Shown: one piece after another, positions 49,970 to 58,718 of the stretch
Layout: each line of letters opens with the position of its first letter
Position numbering within the stretch: position 1 is the first letter of the stretch
DNA from: Ectopseudomonas composti
GTDB lineage: Bacteria; Pseudomonadota; Gammaproteobacteria; Pseudomonadales; Pseudomonadaceae
Assembly (NCBI RefSeq): GCF_001567565.1
Contig: NZ_LSSW01000028.1
Location: forward strand, 1-64,000
Length of the DNA: 64,000 nt
Direction of reading: 5' to 3'
Program-made: the position numbers and the translations under genes
Notes under the pieces: generated by a model
Databases searched by the model: none
Told to the model about the DNA's origin: nothing
What the model saw: only the letters and a program-made list of their open reading frames with translations

Positions 49970-50038
49970 CATAGTCACTCGCCTGTACCGTAGGGCGGGC
50001 CGGGCGGCGATCCGCCTAAGCCCACCAGCGCCATTGTC

Positions 50039-51394
50039 TCAGGCCCCCAGCAGACTCTGCCCGCACACGCGCAGCACCTGTGCGGTCACCGCGCCAGAGC
50101 CCGGCTGGGCGAACCAGGCCACGGCCTCGGCGACGTCCTGCGGCAGGCCGCCTTGGCTCATCGAGTTCATCCGGCGTCCGGCTTCACGGATGCCCAGCGG
50201 AATGGCGGCGGTCATCTGGGTTTCGATGAAGCCGGGGGCCACCGCGTTGATGCTGATGCCTTTTTTCGCCAGGGCCGGTGCCCAGGCCTGAGCCAGGCCG
50301 ATCACGCCGGCCTTGCTCACCGCGTAGTTGGTCTGGCCCATATTGCCGGCGATGCCGCTGATCGAGGCGATCAGCACCACGCGGCCGTTGTCGTGCAGCT
50401 TGTCGGCGTCCAGCAGCGCTTGGGTCAGCACCTGCGGTGCCTTGAGGTTGACATCGATCACCGAGTTCCAGAACACATCGCTCATCTTCGCCAGGGTCTT
50501 GTCGCGGGTGATGCCGGCGTTGTGCACGACGATATCGAGGCCATCGGGCAGGGCTTCGACCAGGCGTTGCGGCGCGTCCTCGGCGCAGATGTCCAGGGTC
50601 ACTGGATGCCCGCCCAGGCGTGCGGCCAGGGCCTGCAGTGCATCGGCAGCCTGGGGCACGTCGAGCAGCACCACCTCGGCGCCGTCCCGGGCGAGTACTT
50701 CGGCGATTGCAGCGCCGATGCCGCGCGAGGCGCCGGTAACCAGCGCCTTCTTGCCGGCCAGCGGGCGCGTCCAGTCCCTGACCTGTTCGCCGCAGGCGGC
50801 GAGGCGCAGCACCTGGCCGGAAACGTAGGCGCTTTTCGGTGAGAGGAAGAAGCGCAGCGCGCCTTCCAACTGCTGCTCGCCGCCCTTGCCGACATAGAGC
50901 AGCTGCACGCTACCGCCGCGACGGATTTCCTTGCCCAGCGAGCGGGTGAAACCCTCCAGCGAGCGCTGCACGCTGGCGGCTATCGGATCCTTGATAGACT
51001 CGGGTGCGCGGCCCAGCACCACTACGCGCGGGCTGTTGGCCAATCCCTTGAAGGTGGGCTGGAAGAAATCGCGCAGCTCGATCAGCTGCTCGAAGCGGGT
51101 CAGCTGACTGGCGTCGAACACCAGCGCCTTGAGCTTGGGGCCGTGCTCGGCGGTCCAGCGCGACAGGTCCAGCTGGCCGTCGCGCGCGGCGAACAACTGG
51201 TCGGTGAGCTTGCCGGCGAAGGGCTGCACGGCCTTGAGCAGATCGCCGTCACCGCCCAGCAGCAGTGCGCCGTCCACCGGCCTGACGCGGCCGGCCATCC
51301 AGCGTTCCAGGCGCACCGGCGCCGGCAGGCCGAGGGCACCGACCAGGCGCCGGCCGGTGGGCGAGTTGGCGAAAGCGAGATAACGATCGGACAT
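50039..51394 (-). CDS. 3-oxoacyl-ACP/CoA reductase, FabG4-like long form
   Basis: A 451-residue reductase of the high-molecular-weight FabG group. The N-terminal half (about 1-205) is a degenerate flavodoxin-like domain; the C-terminal half is a full short-chain dehydrogenase with the NAD(P) loop VTGASRGIGAAIAEVLA, HNAGITRDKTL, and catalytic Ser...Tyr-x3-Lys in NYAVSKAG. Reduces 3-ketoacyl-CoA or -ACP to the 3-hydroxy form. The ATG at 51394 (MSDRYLAFANS) has AGGAG upstream. Divergent from the thiolase gene. Confidence 0.92.
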   Translation of the reverse strand: MSDRYLAFANSPTGRRLVGALGLPAPVRLERWMAGRVRPVDGALLLGGDGDLLKAVQPFAGKLTDQLFAARDGQLDLSRWTAEHGPKLKALVFDASQLTRFEQLIELRDFFQPTFKGLANSPRVVVLGRAPESIKDPIAASVQRSLEGFTRSLGKEIRRGGSVQLLYVGKGGEQQLEGALRFFLSPKSAYVSGQVLRLAACGEQVRDWTRPLAGKKALVTGASRGIGAAIAEVLARDGAEVVLLDVPQAADALQALAARLGGHPVTLDICAEDAPQRLVEALPDGLDIVVHNAGITRDKTLAKMSDVFWNSVIDVNLKAPQVLTQALLDADKLHDNGRVVLIASISGIAGNMGQTNYAVSKAGVIGLAQAWAPALAKKGISINAVAPGFIETQMTAAIPLGIREAGRRMNSMSQGGLPQDVAEAVAWFAQPGSGAVTAQVLRVCGQSLLGA

Positions 51395-51625
51395 GAAGCT
51401 CTCCTGCGGGCGAATCGAAAGTTGTGTCACTGTACGCGGCACTTGGCAAAGCGCAATTGACTCTGTTGCCTCACGTGCCGGCAAGGCGGCCAATGTTCGT
51501 ACCCAGCCGAGGTTTAGCCTGTTCGGCCATAACGCTACAGTGTAAGTCTCATGTTTCTGGGAGCCGGCTGACGGGCAATAGTTCGCCGCAGGTTTCTTCT
51601 ATTTCCCGACCAGCAAGGAGTCCCC

Positions 51626-52903
51626 ATGACCCAGTTGCGCAGGGTCGCCATCGTCGGCGGCAACCGTATTCCGTTCGCCCGATCCAACACCGTCTACGCC
51701 AGGGCGAGCAACCAGGAGATGCTGACCAGCGCCCTCGAAGGGCTGGTGGAACGCTTCAGTCTGCATGGTGAGCGCCTCGGCGAGGTGGTGGCCGGTGCCG
51801 TGCTCAAGCACTCGCGGGACTTCAACCTGACCCGTGAATGCGTGCTGGGCTCGCGCCTGGCGCCGGAAACCCCGGCCTACGACCTGCAGCAGGCCTGCGG
51901 CACCGGCCTGGAAGCGGCGATTCTGGTGGCCAACAAGATCGCTCTTGGCCAGATCGACTGCGGCATCGCGGGCGGTGTCGACACCACCTCCGATGCGCCG
52001 ATCGGCGTCAACGAGGGGCTGCGCCAGATTCTGCTGGAGGCCAATCGTGGCAAGAGCACGGGTGACAAGATCAAGAGCCTGCTGAAAATTCGCCCGCGTC
52101 ACCTGGCGCCGCACATTCCGCGTAATGGCGAGCCACGCACCGGGCTGTCGATGGGCGAACACTGCGAGCTGATGGCGCAGCGCTGGGCCATTCCTCGGGA
52201 CGAGCAGGATCAGCTGGCGCTGGCCAGTCACCAGAAGCTGGCGGCGGCCTACGCCGAGGGCTGGCAGGACGATCTGATGACGCCGTTCCTGGGCCTGACC
52301 CGCGACCAGAATCTGCGCCCGGACATCAGCGCGGAGAAACTCGCCAGTCTCAAACCCTGTTTCGAACGCGGCCCGCGCGGCACCCTGACGCCGGCCAACT
52401 CCACGCCACTGACCGATGGCGCCTCGGTGGTGTTGCTGGCCAGTGAGGAATGGGCCAAGGCCCGCGGCCTGCCGGTGCTGGCCTACCTGCGCGATGGCGA
52501 GGTGGCTGCGGTGGATTTCGTCCAGGGCAAGGAGGGCCTGCTGATGGCGCCGGTGTATGCGGTGCCGCGCCTGCTGGCGCGCAACGGCCTGACGTTGCAG
52601 GACTTCGACTACTACGAGATCCACGAGGCCTTCGCCGCCCAGGTGCTGTGCACGCTCAAGGCCTGGGAGGACGCCGACTATTGCAAGGAGCGCCTGGGCC
52701 TGGATGCGCCGCTGGGCTCCGTCGATCGCAGCAAGATGAACGTCAAGGGCAGTTCGCTGGCCGCCGGCCACCCGTTCGCCGCTACCGGCGGACGTATCGT
52801 CGCCAACCTGGCCAAGCTGCTATCGGTGGCCGGCGAAGGGCGCGGGCTGATTTCCATCTGCGCGGCCGGTGGTCAGGGTGTGACTGCAATCCTCGAACGG
52901 TAA
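51626..52903 (+). CDS. Acetyl-CoA C-acetyltransferase, FadI-like
   Basis: A 425-residue thiolase. The nucleophile Cys is in LQQACGTGLEAA, the catalytic His in YEIHEAFAAQ, the second His in SSLAAGHPFAATGGR and the second Cys in ISICAAGGQG. It cleaves or forms 3-ketoacyl-CoA. CAAGGAG precedes the ATG. It shares a 231-base divergent control region with the FabG4-like gene, and a strong terminator lies downstream. Confidence 0.94.
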   Translation: MTQLRRVAIVGGNRIPFARSNTVYARASNQEMLTSALEGLVERFSLHGERLGEVVAGAVLKHSRDFNLTRECVLGSRLAPETPAYDLQQACGTGLEAAILVANKIALGQIDCGIAGGVDTTSDAPIGVNEGLRQILLEANRGKSTGDKIKSLLKIRPRHLAPHIPRNGEPRTGLSMGEHCELMAQRWAIPRDEQDQLALASHQKLAAAYAEGWQDDLMTPFLGLTRDQNLRPDISAEKLASLKPCFERGPRGTLTPANSTPLTDGASVVLLASEEWAKARGLPVLAYLRDGEVAAVDFVQGKEGLLMAPVYAVPRLLARNGLTLQDFDYYEIHEAFAAQVLCTLKAWEDADYCKERLGLDAPLGSVDRSKMNVKGSSLAAGHPFAATGGRIVANLAKLLSVAGEGRGLISICAAGGQGVTAILER

Positions 52904-52961
52904 TCCAATAGCGGTGGTTGCAAGTCATCGCGGCCACTCGATGTAAGCAACTCCGTGATTC

Positions 52962-52996
52962 GGGCGGCCCGTGTGATGCGAGGCCGCCCTTTTTTT
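52962..52996 (+). terminator. Rho-independent terminator after the thiolase gene
   Basis: GGGCGGCC (52962-52969) pairs with GGCCGCCC (52982-52989), followed by seven T residues. It lies 58 bases after the thiolase stop. Confidence 0.92.
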
Positions 52997-53008
52997 GCCC
53001 GCTACCTG

Positions 53009-53034
53009 CCGTGGGAGGGGCTTGAGCCGCGACA
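53009..53034 (+). repeat. Single REP-like sequence (family 3)
   Basis: GCCGTGGGAGGGGCTTGAGC followed by CGCGAC is one arm of the family 3 repeat seen at 49921-49969. A degenerate partner may follow (TGTCGCTGAACGC near 53050). It is part of the 392-base spacer between the thiolase and cioA genes, which also holds the terminator and the Anr box and no gene. Confidence 0.6.
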
Positions 53035-53136
53035 AGCGCTTGCCGTGCTGTTGTCGCTGAACGCTGCGGTGGCCTGTCGCGCGGCAAATCACCACAGCGC
53101 CAGTTATGTATTTAGCGGCTAGTCTTTTAGTGCGCA

Positions 53137-53150
53137 TTGATCCAGATCAA
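53137..53150 (+). promoter_or_regulatory. Anr/FNR box upstream of cioAB
   Basis: TTGATCCAGATCAA is a perfect match to the FNR/Anr consensus TTGAT-N4-ATCAA. It lies 145 bases before the cioA start. Anr is the oxygen-sensing regulator of pseudomonads and is known to repress cioAB in P. aeruginosa under low oxygen, so this is the likely control site. Confidence 0.88.
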
Positions 53151-53295
53151 TGCGGCAATTCGCGTTTTGCTCTGCAGCTTTTCGGCTGTACTGCGCTTCC
53201 ATAAGAACAATTTCAGCTCGTTTGACTCCAACACCTGGAGTCTATGGATCGGCTTTGCGTGCTGGGGCCGAAATAACCCTGAATGAGGATGTGAC

Positions 53296-54735
53296 ATGTT
53301 CGGCCTAGAGGCGCTTGATCTCGCCCGAATCCAGTTTGCCTTCACCATTTCGTTCCACATCATTTTTCCCGCCATCACCATCGGTCTGGCCAGCTATCTG
53401 GCCGTGCTCGAAGGGTTGTGGCTGAAGACCGGCAATACGGTGTACCGCGATCTCTACCATTTCTGGTCGAAGATCTTCGCGGTCAACTTCGGTATGGGTG
53501 TGGTCTCCGGCCTGGTCATGGCCTATCAGTTCGGCACCAACTGGAGTGCGTTCTCCGACTTCGCCGGCGCGGTCACCGGGCCGCTGCTGACTTACGAGGT
53601 GCTGACTGCGTTCTTCCTCGAAGCGGGTTTTCTCGGCGTCATGCTGTTCGGCTGGAACCGCGTCGGGCCGGGGCTGCACTTCTTCTCCACGGTGATGGTG
53701 GCCATCGGCACGCTGATCTCGACCTTCTGGATTCTCGCGTCCAACAGCTGGATGCACACGCCGCAGGGCTACGAGATCATCGATGGCCGGGTGATTCCGG
53801 TCGACTGGTTCGCCGTGGTGTTCAACCCCTCGTTCCCCTATCGCCTGGCGCACATGGCCACGGCGGCCTTCCTCGCCACGGCGTTCTTCGTCGGTGCTTC
53901 GGCGGCCTGGCACCTGCTGCGCGGGCGCGATAACCCGGCGATCCGCAAGATGCTGTCGATGGCAGTGTGGATGGCGCTGCTGGTGGCGCCGGTGCAGGCC
54001 TTCATCGGTGACCTGCACGGCCTCAATACCCTGAAATATCAGCCGGCGAAGATCGCCGCCATCGAAGGGCACTGGGAGAATGTCGGTGATGAGCCAACCC
54101 CGCTGATCCTGTTCGGCTGGCCGGACATGCAGCGTGAGGAAACCCGCTTCAAGGTGGAAATTCCCGCGCTTGGCAGTCTGATCCTGACCCACAGCCTGGA
54201 CAAACAGGTGCCGGCGTTGAAGGAATTCCCGCCGGAGGACCGGGCCAACTCCACCATCGTGTTCTGGACCTTCCGCATCATGGTCGCCATGGGCCTGATG
54301 ATGATTCTGGTCGGCCTCTGGGGCACCTGGCTGCGCCGTGGTGGCCGACTGTTCCAGTCGCGGCCGTTCCTGCACCTGGCGGTGTGGATGGGGCCGTCGG
54401 GCATCCTGGCGATCCTGGCCGGCTGGTACACCACCGAGATCGGTCGCCAGCCGTGGATCATCCATGGCCTGATGCGCACTGCCGATGCGTCCTCTGGGCA
54501 CAGCGCGACGCAGATGGGCGTTACCCTGGCGCTGTTCGTGGTGGTGTACTTCGTGCTGTTCGGCGCCGGGATCGGCTACATGCTGCGCCTGGTGCGCAAG
54601 GGGCCGAAGATCGACGAGGGCAAGGGTACCTCCGAGGGAGGGCCGGGCCAGCCGCGTACGCCAGCGCGTCCGCTGTCTGCTGCCGAGGAAGGCCTGGAAG
54701 ATGGTGAAACCGACAGCTTGCCGGAGAGGAACTGA
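53296..54735 (+). CDS. cioA: Cyanide-insensitive quinol oxidase (bd type) subunit I
   Basis: Oxidises ubiquinol and reduces oxygen with bd-type haems; resists cyanide. The 479-residue protein has about nine membrane helices, axial His21 in FTISFHIIFP, and a short Q-loop containing KYQPAKIAAIEGHW, the quinol-site Lys/Glu motif. The short Q-loop is typical of the Cio branch. The C-terminal tail is hydrophilic. cioB follows after two bases. An Anr box lies upstream. Confidence 0.96.
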   Translation: MFGLEALDLARIQFAFTISFHIIFPAITIGLASYLAVLEGLWLKTGNTVYRDLYHFWSKIFAVNFGMGVVSGLVMAYQFGTNWSAFSDFAGAVTGPLLTYEVLTAFFLEAGFLGVMLFGWNRVGPGLHFFSTVMVAIGTLISTFWILASNSWMHTPQGYEIIDGRVIPVDWFAVVFNPSFPYRLAHMATAAFLATAFFVGASAAWHLLRGRDNPAIRKMLSMAVWMALLVAPVQAFIGDLHGLNTLKYQPAKIAAIEGHWENVGDEPTPLILFGWPDMQREETRFKVEIPALGSLILTHSLDKQVPALKEFPPEDRANSTIVFWTFRIMVAMGLMMILVGLWGTWLRRGGRLFQSRPFLHLAVWMGPSGILAILAGWYTTEIGRQPWIIHGLMRTADASSGHSATQMGVTLALFVVVYFVLFGAGIGYMLRLVRKGPKIDEGKGTSEGGPGQPRTPARPLSAAEEGLEDGETDSLPERN

Positions 54736-54737
54736 AC

Positions 54738-55745
54738 ATGGGTATCGACCTTCCGCTGATCTGGGCGGTGATCATCGCCTTCGGTGTGATGATGTACGTG
54801 GTGATGGATGGCTTCGATCTGGGCATCGGCATCCTCTTTCCCTTCGTTCGTGACGATGGCGAGCGCGACGTGATGATGAACACCGTCGCGCCGGTCTGGG
54901 ACGGTAACGAGACCTGGCTGGTACTCGGCGGTGCGGCGCTGTTCGGTGCCTTCCCGCTGGCCTATTCGGTGGTGCTGAACGCGCTCTATCTGCCGCTGAT
55001 TCTGATGCTGCTGGGGCTGATCTTCCGCGGCGTGGCCTTCGAATTCCGCTTCAAGGCCAAGGCCGCCAAGCGCCACCTGTGGGACAAGGCCTTCATCGGT
55101 GGCTCGCTGACTGCGACCTTCTTCCAGGGCGTGGCGCTGGGGGCCTATATCGACGGTTTCGAGGTGGTCGACCGGACCTTCGCTGGCGGCGCATTCGACT
55201 GGCTGACGCCGTTCTCGGTGTTCTGCGGCGTGGCACTGATCGCCGCCTATGCGCTGCTTGGCTGCACCTGGCTGATCATGAAGACCGAAGGTCGCCTGCA
55301 ACAGCAGATGCATGATCTGGCGCGCCCGCTGGTGTTCGTCCTGCTGGCAGTGACGGGCATCGTCAGCCTGTGGACACCGTTCGCCCACCCGGATATCGCC
55401 GAGCGCTGGTTCAGCCTGCCCAACCTGTTCTGGTTCATGCCGGTGCCGGTGCTGGTACTGCTGTGCACCTGGGCGCTGTTGCGGGCCGTGGCCAGCAACG
55501 CCAACTACTCGCCGTTCCTGCTCACCCTGGTGCTGATCTTCCTTGGCTACAGCGGTCTGGGCATCAGCCTGTGGCCGAACGTCATTCCGCCGTCGATCAG
55601 CATCTGGGAAGCCGCCGCACCGCCGCAGAGCCAGGGCTTCATGCTGGTGGGCGCGTTGTTCATCATTCCCTTCATCCTCATGTACACCGCATGGAGCTAC
55701 TACGTATTTCGCGGCAAAGTGACGGTGGATGATGGCTATCACTGA
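54738..55745 (+). CDS. cioB: Cyanide-insensitive quinol oxidase subunit II
   Basis: A 335-residue partner of CioA with about eight membrane helices. Starts LPLIWAVIIAFGVMMYVVMDGFDLGIG, the conserved CydB N-terminus with the Asp-containing MDGFDLG segment, and contains NTVAPVWDGNETWLVLGG. The gene starts two bases after cioA, so the two are coupled. A Shine-Dalgarno sequence (GAGAGGAA) lies inside the cioA end. Confidence 0.96.
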   Translation: MGIDLPLIWAVIIAFGVMMYVVMDGFDLGIGILFPFVRDDGERDVMMNTVAPVWDGNETWLVLGGAALFGAFPLAYSVVLNALYLPLILMLLGLIFRGVAFEFRFKAKAAKRHLWDKAFIGGSLTATFFQGVALGAYIDGFEVVDRTFAGGAFDWLTPFSVFCGVALIAAYALLGCTWLIMKTEGRLQQQMHDLARPLVFVLLAVTGIVSLWTPFAHPDIAERWFSLPNLFWFMPVPVLVLLCTWALLRAVASNANYSPFLLTLVLIFLGYSGLGISLWPNVIPPSISIWEAAAPPQSQGFMLVGALFIIPFILMYTAWSYYVFRGKVTVDDGYH

Positions 55746-55783
55746 GAACCTGTCCACAGCCTGCTGCGCGTCGGCCCTGCGGC

Positions 55784-55860
55784 GTTAAAGCAGGCTCGGC
55801 CTGCTCATGTACCACTTGTACAGTCGAACGCGACTCCGACCGTTCCTCGCCTGCTTTGAC
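55784..55860. repeat. Large imperfect inverted repeat
   Basis: The outer arms GTTAAAGCAGGC (55784-55795) and GCCTGCTTTGAC (55849-55860) pair with one mismatch. The centre holds a second palindrome, TGTAC...TGTACA (55808-55822). It resembles a repeat recurring in many Pseudomonas genomes (from memory; not checked here). It lies between cioB and the DUF2474 gene, inside the presumed operon, and no protein is encoded in it. Confidence 0.6.
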
Positions 55861-55940
55861 CAGCCGGAGGCTGTTACTTACGTTGTGCCTTGCATGGCTC
55901 TAACTCGCGAGGCTTTGAATCAGGTTCTAAGGAGGCGGCT

Positions 55941-56087
55941 ATGACCGAAACCGAAGAGAAGAAGCCGCTATGGCAGCGCCTGGGTTGGCTGGTACTGATC
56001 TGGGCCTGCAGCGTCACCGCGCTGGGGATTGTGGCGTGGTTGCTGCGACTGTTCATGAGCGCGGCGGGGTTGGGGGCGCCGAGCTGA
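55941..56087 (+). CDS. DUF2474 small membrane protein of the Cio oxidase
   Basis: A 48-residue protein with one membrane helix (LGWLVLIWACSVTALGIVAWLL) after a charged N-terminus. DUF2474 genes are found next to cioAB and probably give a CydX-like accessory subunit for oxidase assembly or stability. The ATG at 55941 has a strong AAGGAGG. It is 195 bases after cioB rather than directly adjacent. Confidence 0.85.
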   Translation: MTETEEKKPLWQRLGWLVLIWACSVTALGIVAWLLRLFMSAAGLGAPS

Positions 56088-56160
56088 ATGCCGTCTCCTT
56101 GGACTGCTGAATAGGTGTTCTGCCTGGAACTGGCGATATGATTCGCAGCAGCCTCTTCCT

Positions 56161-57138
56161 TCAGTCCAGCGGCAGGTTTTCTCCGCGCAATTCGGCAGCG
56201 CGGCGGCGCAACAGTTCGATGAAGGTGCTCTGCGCCTGGGTCGGTTTTTCACCTTGGCGCCAGAGCAGGCCAAAAGGCGCCATGCGCTCTTCGATGTCCA
56301 GTGGCAGCGCCTTGACCAGGCCCATCTTCAGGTAGTCACCGAGCGCGGTTTCCGAGAGCACCATCAGCGCGTTGGTCAATTGCACCAGTTGCTGCATGGC
56401 GTATACCGACCCGCATTCGATGATGTCTGCCGGCTGCGGCAGCGCCAGGCGCTCCAGGGCGCCGTCGAAGGCGATGCGTGCCGGGCTCGATTCCGGCTGC
56501 AGGATCCACGGCCAGGCGCCGACCAGCTCCTGCAGGGTCAGGCGCCGCCGCCTAAGCAAGGGATGGCCCTTGCGCACCACCAGCATCAGGCGTTCGTTGC
56601 CAAGGGGCTCGAAGGCGTAGTGCTGGCTGTCCATCGCCGCGTTGCGGCGCGCCACGGCCAGATCGATCTTGCCCTGCTCCAGTGAACGGATGATCTGGTC
56701 ACTGGTATCGCCGGTGATGCGAATGCGCAGCTGAGGCTGCAGCGCCTTGATTTCGGCGATGGTATTCATCACCAGGCGTGGCGCCGCACCCATGATGGTG
56801 CCAATGGTCAGGTAGCCATAGCCGCCCTGCTGGCGAGCGGCGAGATCCTCGGCGCAGCGGTTCAGGCCATTGAGCGCGGTCTCGGCGAACAGCAGCAACT
56901 GCCGGCCCAGTGCAGTCGGGCGCATGCCGCGTGGCAGGCGCTCGAACAGCTCGCAGCCGAACATCTCCTCGATCTCATGCAGCATGCGCGTGGCCGCCGG
57001 TTGCGACATGTTCAGCATCTGCGAGGCCCGGTGCAGGTTCTGGCTCGAGCCCAGGGCAATCAGCATGTGCAGGTGTTTGTAACGCAAGCGGTTGAACAGA
57101 TTGCGCGGGCTATTGGGCGATTGCATGGCAGATTCCAT
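56161..57138 (-). CDS. LysR family regulator of the rhamnonate operon
   Basis: A 325-residue regulator with an N-terminal winged helix (HLHMLIALGSSQNLHRASQMLNMSQPAATRMLHEIEEMFG) and a C-terminal effector domain (about 95-300). It lies divergent from the MFS/rhmD/rhmA/aldA operon and is the likely local regulator; E. coli uses an IclR-type protein (RhmR) for the same genes. Start at 57138 has AAAAGG five bases upstream; an ATG at 57126 is a second option. Confidence 0.9.
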   Translation of the reverse strand: MESAMQSPNSPRNLFNRLRYKHLHMLIALGSSQNLHRASQMLNMSQPAATRMLHEIEEMFGCELFERLPRGMRPTALGRQLLLFAETALNGLNRCAEDLAARQQGGYGYLTIGTIMGAAPRLVMNTIAEIKALQPQLRIRITGDTSDQIIRSLEQGKIDLAVARRNAAMDSQHYAFEPLGNERLMLVVRKGHPLLRRRRLTLQELVGAWPWILQPESSPARIAFDGALERLALPQPADIIECGSVYAMQQLVQLTNALMVLSETALGDYLKMGLVKALPLDIEERMAPFGLLWRQGEKPTQAQSTFIELLRRRAAELRGENLPLD

Positions 57139-57153
57139 TGATACCTTTTAGTT

Positions 57154-57191
57154 ATCGATATTAAGCGAGATTCGATTGGTCGTGCATCGAT
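57154..57191. promoter_or_regulatory. Candidate LysR binding region
   Basis: Three half-sites of the same core lie together: ATCGA at 57154-57158, TCGAT at 57172-57176 and ATCGAT at 57186-57191. They sit 16-53 bases from the LysR start, in the divergent control region. Repeated dyad half-sites of this kind are common for LysR regulators. Confidence 0.4.
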
Positions 57192-57395
57192 GGTCGCCGT
57201 TAGAGTCGGAGCTACAAAAACAACAGCTCCGAGGCTCGCATGCTTACCATCCATACCGCGTCTAGACACGCACCGTCACTTCCAGCATCCCCATTCGCTC
57301 AGCGCTCAAGCCGTCATCCGGCTGTGGTCTGAGGTTTTCCCTGGCGCCAGTCGCCAGCCCACGCAGTGCACAATAATTCCAAGAGGAATACTGTC

Positions 57396-58697
57396 GTGAA
57401 TAACGTACCTGCTGCTCTGATCGCCAAGATTTCCTGGCGGCTGCTTCCCTTCTTGCTGTTGATGTACATCCTCGCGTTTCTTGATCGCGCCAACGTCGGC
57501 TTCGCCAAGCTGGCATTCCAGGCCGACACCGGGATCAGCGATGCCGCCTTCGCTTTTGGGGCCGGCATCTTCTTCGTCGGCTATGCCCTGCTCGAAGTCC
57601 CCAGCAACCTGATCATGCACAGGGTTGGAGCGCGCATCTGGATGTGCCGGATCATGGTCACCTGGGGCCTGCTTTCGGCGGCGATGATGTTCGCCCACAA
57701 CGAAACGACCTTTTACTTGCTGCGCTTTCTGCTCGGCGTGGCCGAGGCCGGTTTCTTCCCCGGGGTCATCTACTACCTCACGCAGTGGTTCCCTTCGGCG
57801 TCGCGTGGCAAGGCCATGGGCTTCTTCTACTTCGGCGCACCGCTGGCATTCATTTTCGGCGCGCCGCTGTCGGGCCTGTTGCTGGAGTTTGATGGCTTCG
57901 CCGGGCTGCACGGCTGGCAGTGGATGTTCCTGATCGAAGGCTTGATGGCTTCGGTGGTCGGTGTCTGGGCCTACTGGTATCTGGACAACAAACCGGCCGA
58001 TGCCAAGTGGCTAAGCATTGAGGAGCGTCAGAGCCTGCAGGCCGCTATCAGTGCCGAGGATCGTGAAAAACAGTCCCATGGCCACAACCTGCTCGCGGTG
58101 CTGTTGCAACCGACCGTGCTCTATCTGTGCGCCATCTATCTATTGATCCAGGCCAGTGTGTACGGCGTAGTGTTTTACCTGCCCAGCCAGGTGGCCGGGC
58201 TGATGGGCAGCAAGGTCGGCTTCATGGTTGGCCTGGTCAGTGCCATCCCCTGGGTTTGCGCGCTGCTCGCCGCCTGGCTGATTCCCGCCTGGTCGGATCG
58301 TACAGGTCAGCGTCAGCGCACCGCCTGCCTGACACTGCTGATGTCGGCGGCCGGCATCGCCCTGTCTGTGAGTGTGACCAGCCCACTGGTGGGCGTGCTG
58401 GCGCTGTGCTTCGCCGCGGCCGGTTTCATCGCGGTGCAGCCGATCTTCTGGACCCTGCCTTCGAGCTACCTGGCCGGTAGCGCTGCTGCGGGCGGCATCG
58501 CCCTGATCAATTCCTGCGGTGCTCTCGGTGGTTTCATTGCGCCAATCCTCAAGAACTGGGCGGAAACCGCCGCCGCTTCGTCCGCCGCCGGCCTCTACCT
58601 GCTGTCTGTCACCACTGTGATAGCGGCGTTGATGGTGCTCGTCTTTCGCCTTCCCGGCGGACGCGAGCAACTGAACCGGCCCGCCACCTCTCACTGA
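57396..58697 (+). CDS. rhmT: MFS transporter, probable L-rhamnonate importer
   Basis: A 433-residue major facilitator of the anion:cation symporter type with about twelve membrane helices (e.g. LLPFLLLMYILAFLDRANVGFAKL; FLLGVAEAGFFPGVIYYLTQWFP). Its position first in the rhmD/rhmA operon suggests import of L-rhamnonate, as for E. coli RhmT; the substrate is an inference. GTG at 57396 (MNNVPAALIAK) has GAGGA eight bases upstream and is preferred to an ATG at 57366. Confidence 0.88.
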   Translation: MNNVPAALIAKISWRLLPFLLLMYILAFLDRANVGFAKLAFQADTGISDAAFAFGAGIFFVGYALLEVPSNLIMHRVGARIWMCRIMVTWGLLSAAMMFAHNETTFYLLRFLLGVAEAGFFPGVIYYLTQWFPSASRGKAMGFFYFGAPLAFIFGAPLSGLLLEFDGFAGLHGWQWMFLIEGLMASVVGVWAYWYLDNKPADAKWLSIEERQSLQAAISAEDREKQSHGHNLLAVLLQPTVLYLCAIYLLIQASVYGVVFYLPSQVAGLMGSKVGFMVGLVSAIPWVCALLAAWLIPAWSDRTGQRQRTACLTLLMSAAGIALSVSVTSPLVGVLALCFAAAGFIAVQPIFWTLPSSYLAGSAAAGGIALINSCGALGGFIAPILKNWAETAAASSAAGLYLLSVTTVIAALMVLVFRLPGGREQLNRPATSH

Positions 58698-58718
58698 ATC
58701 GAATCAAGGAGCAATGTC

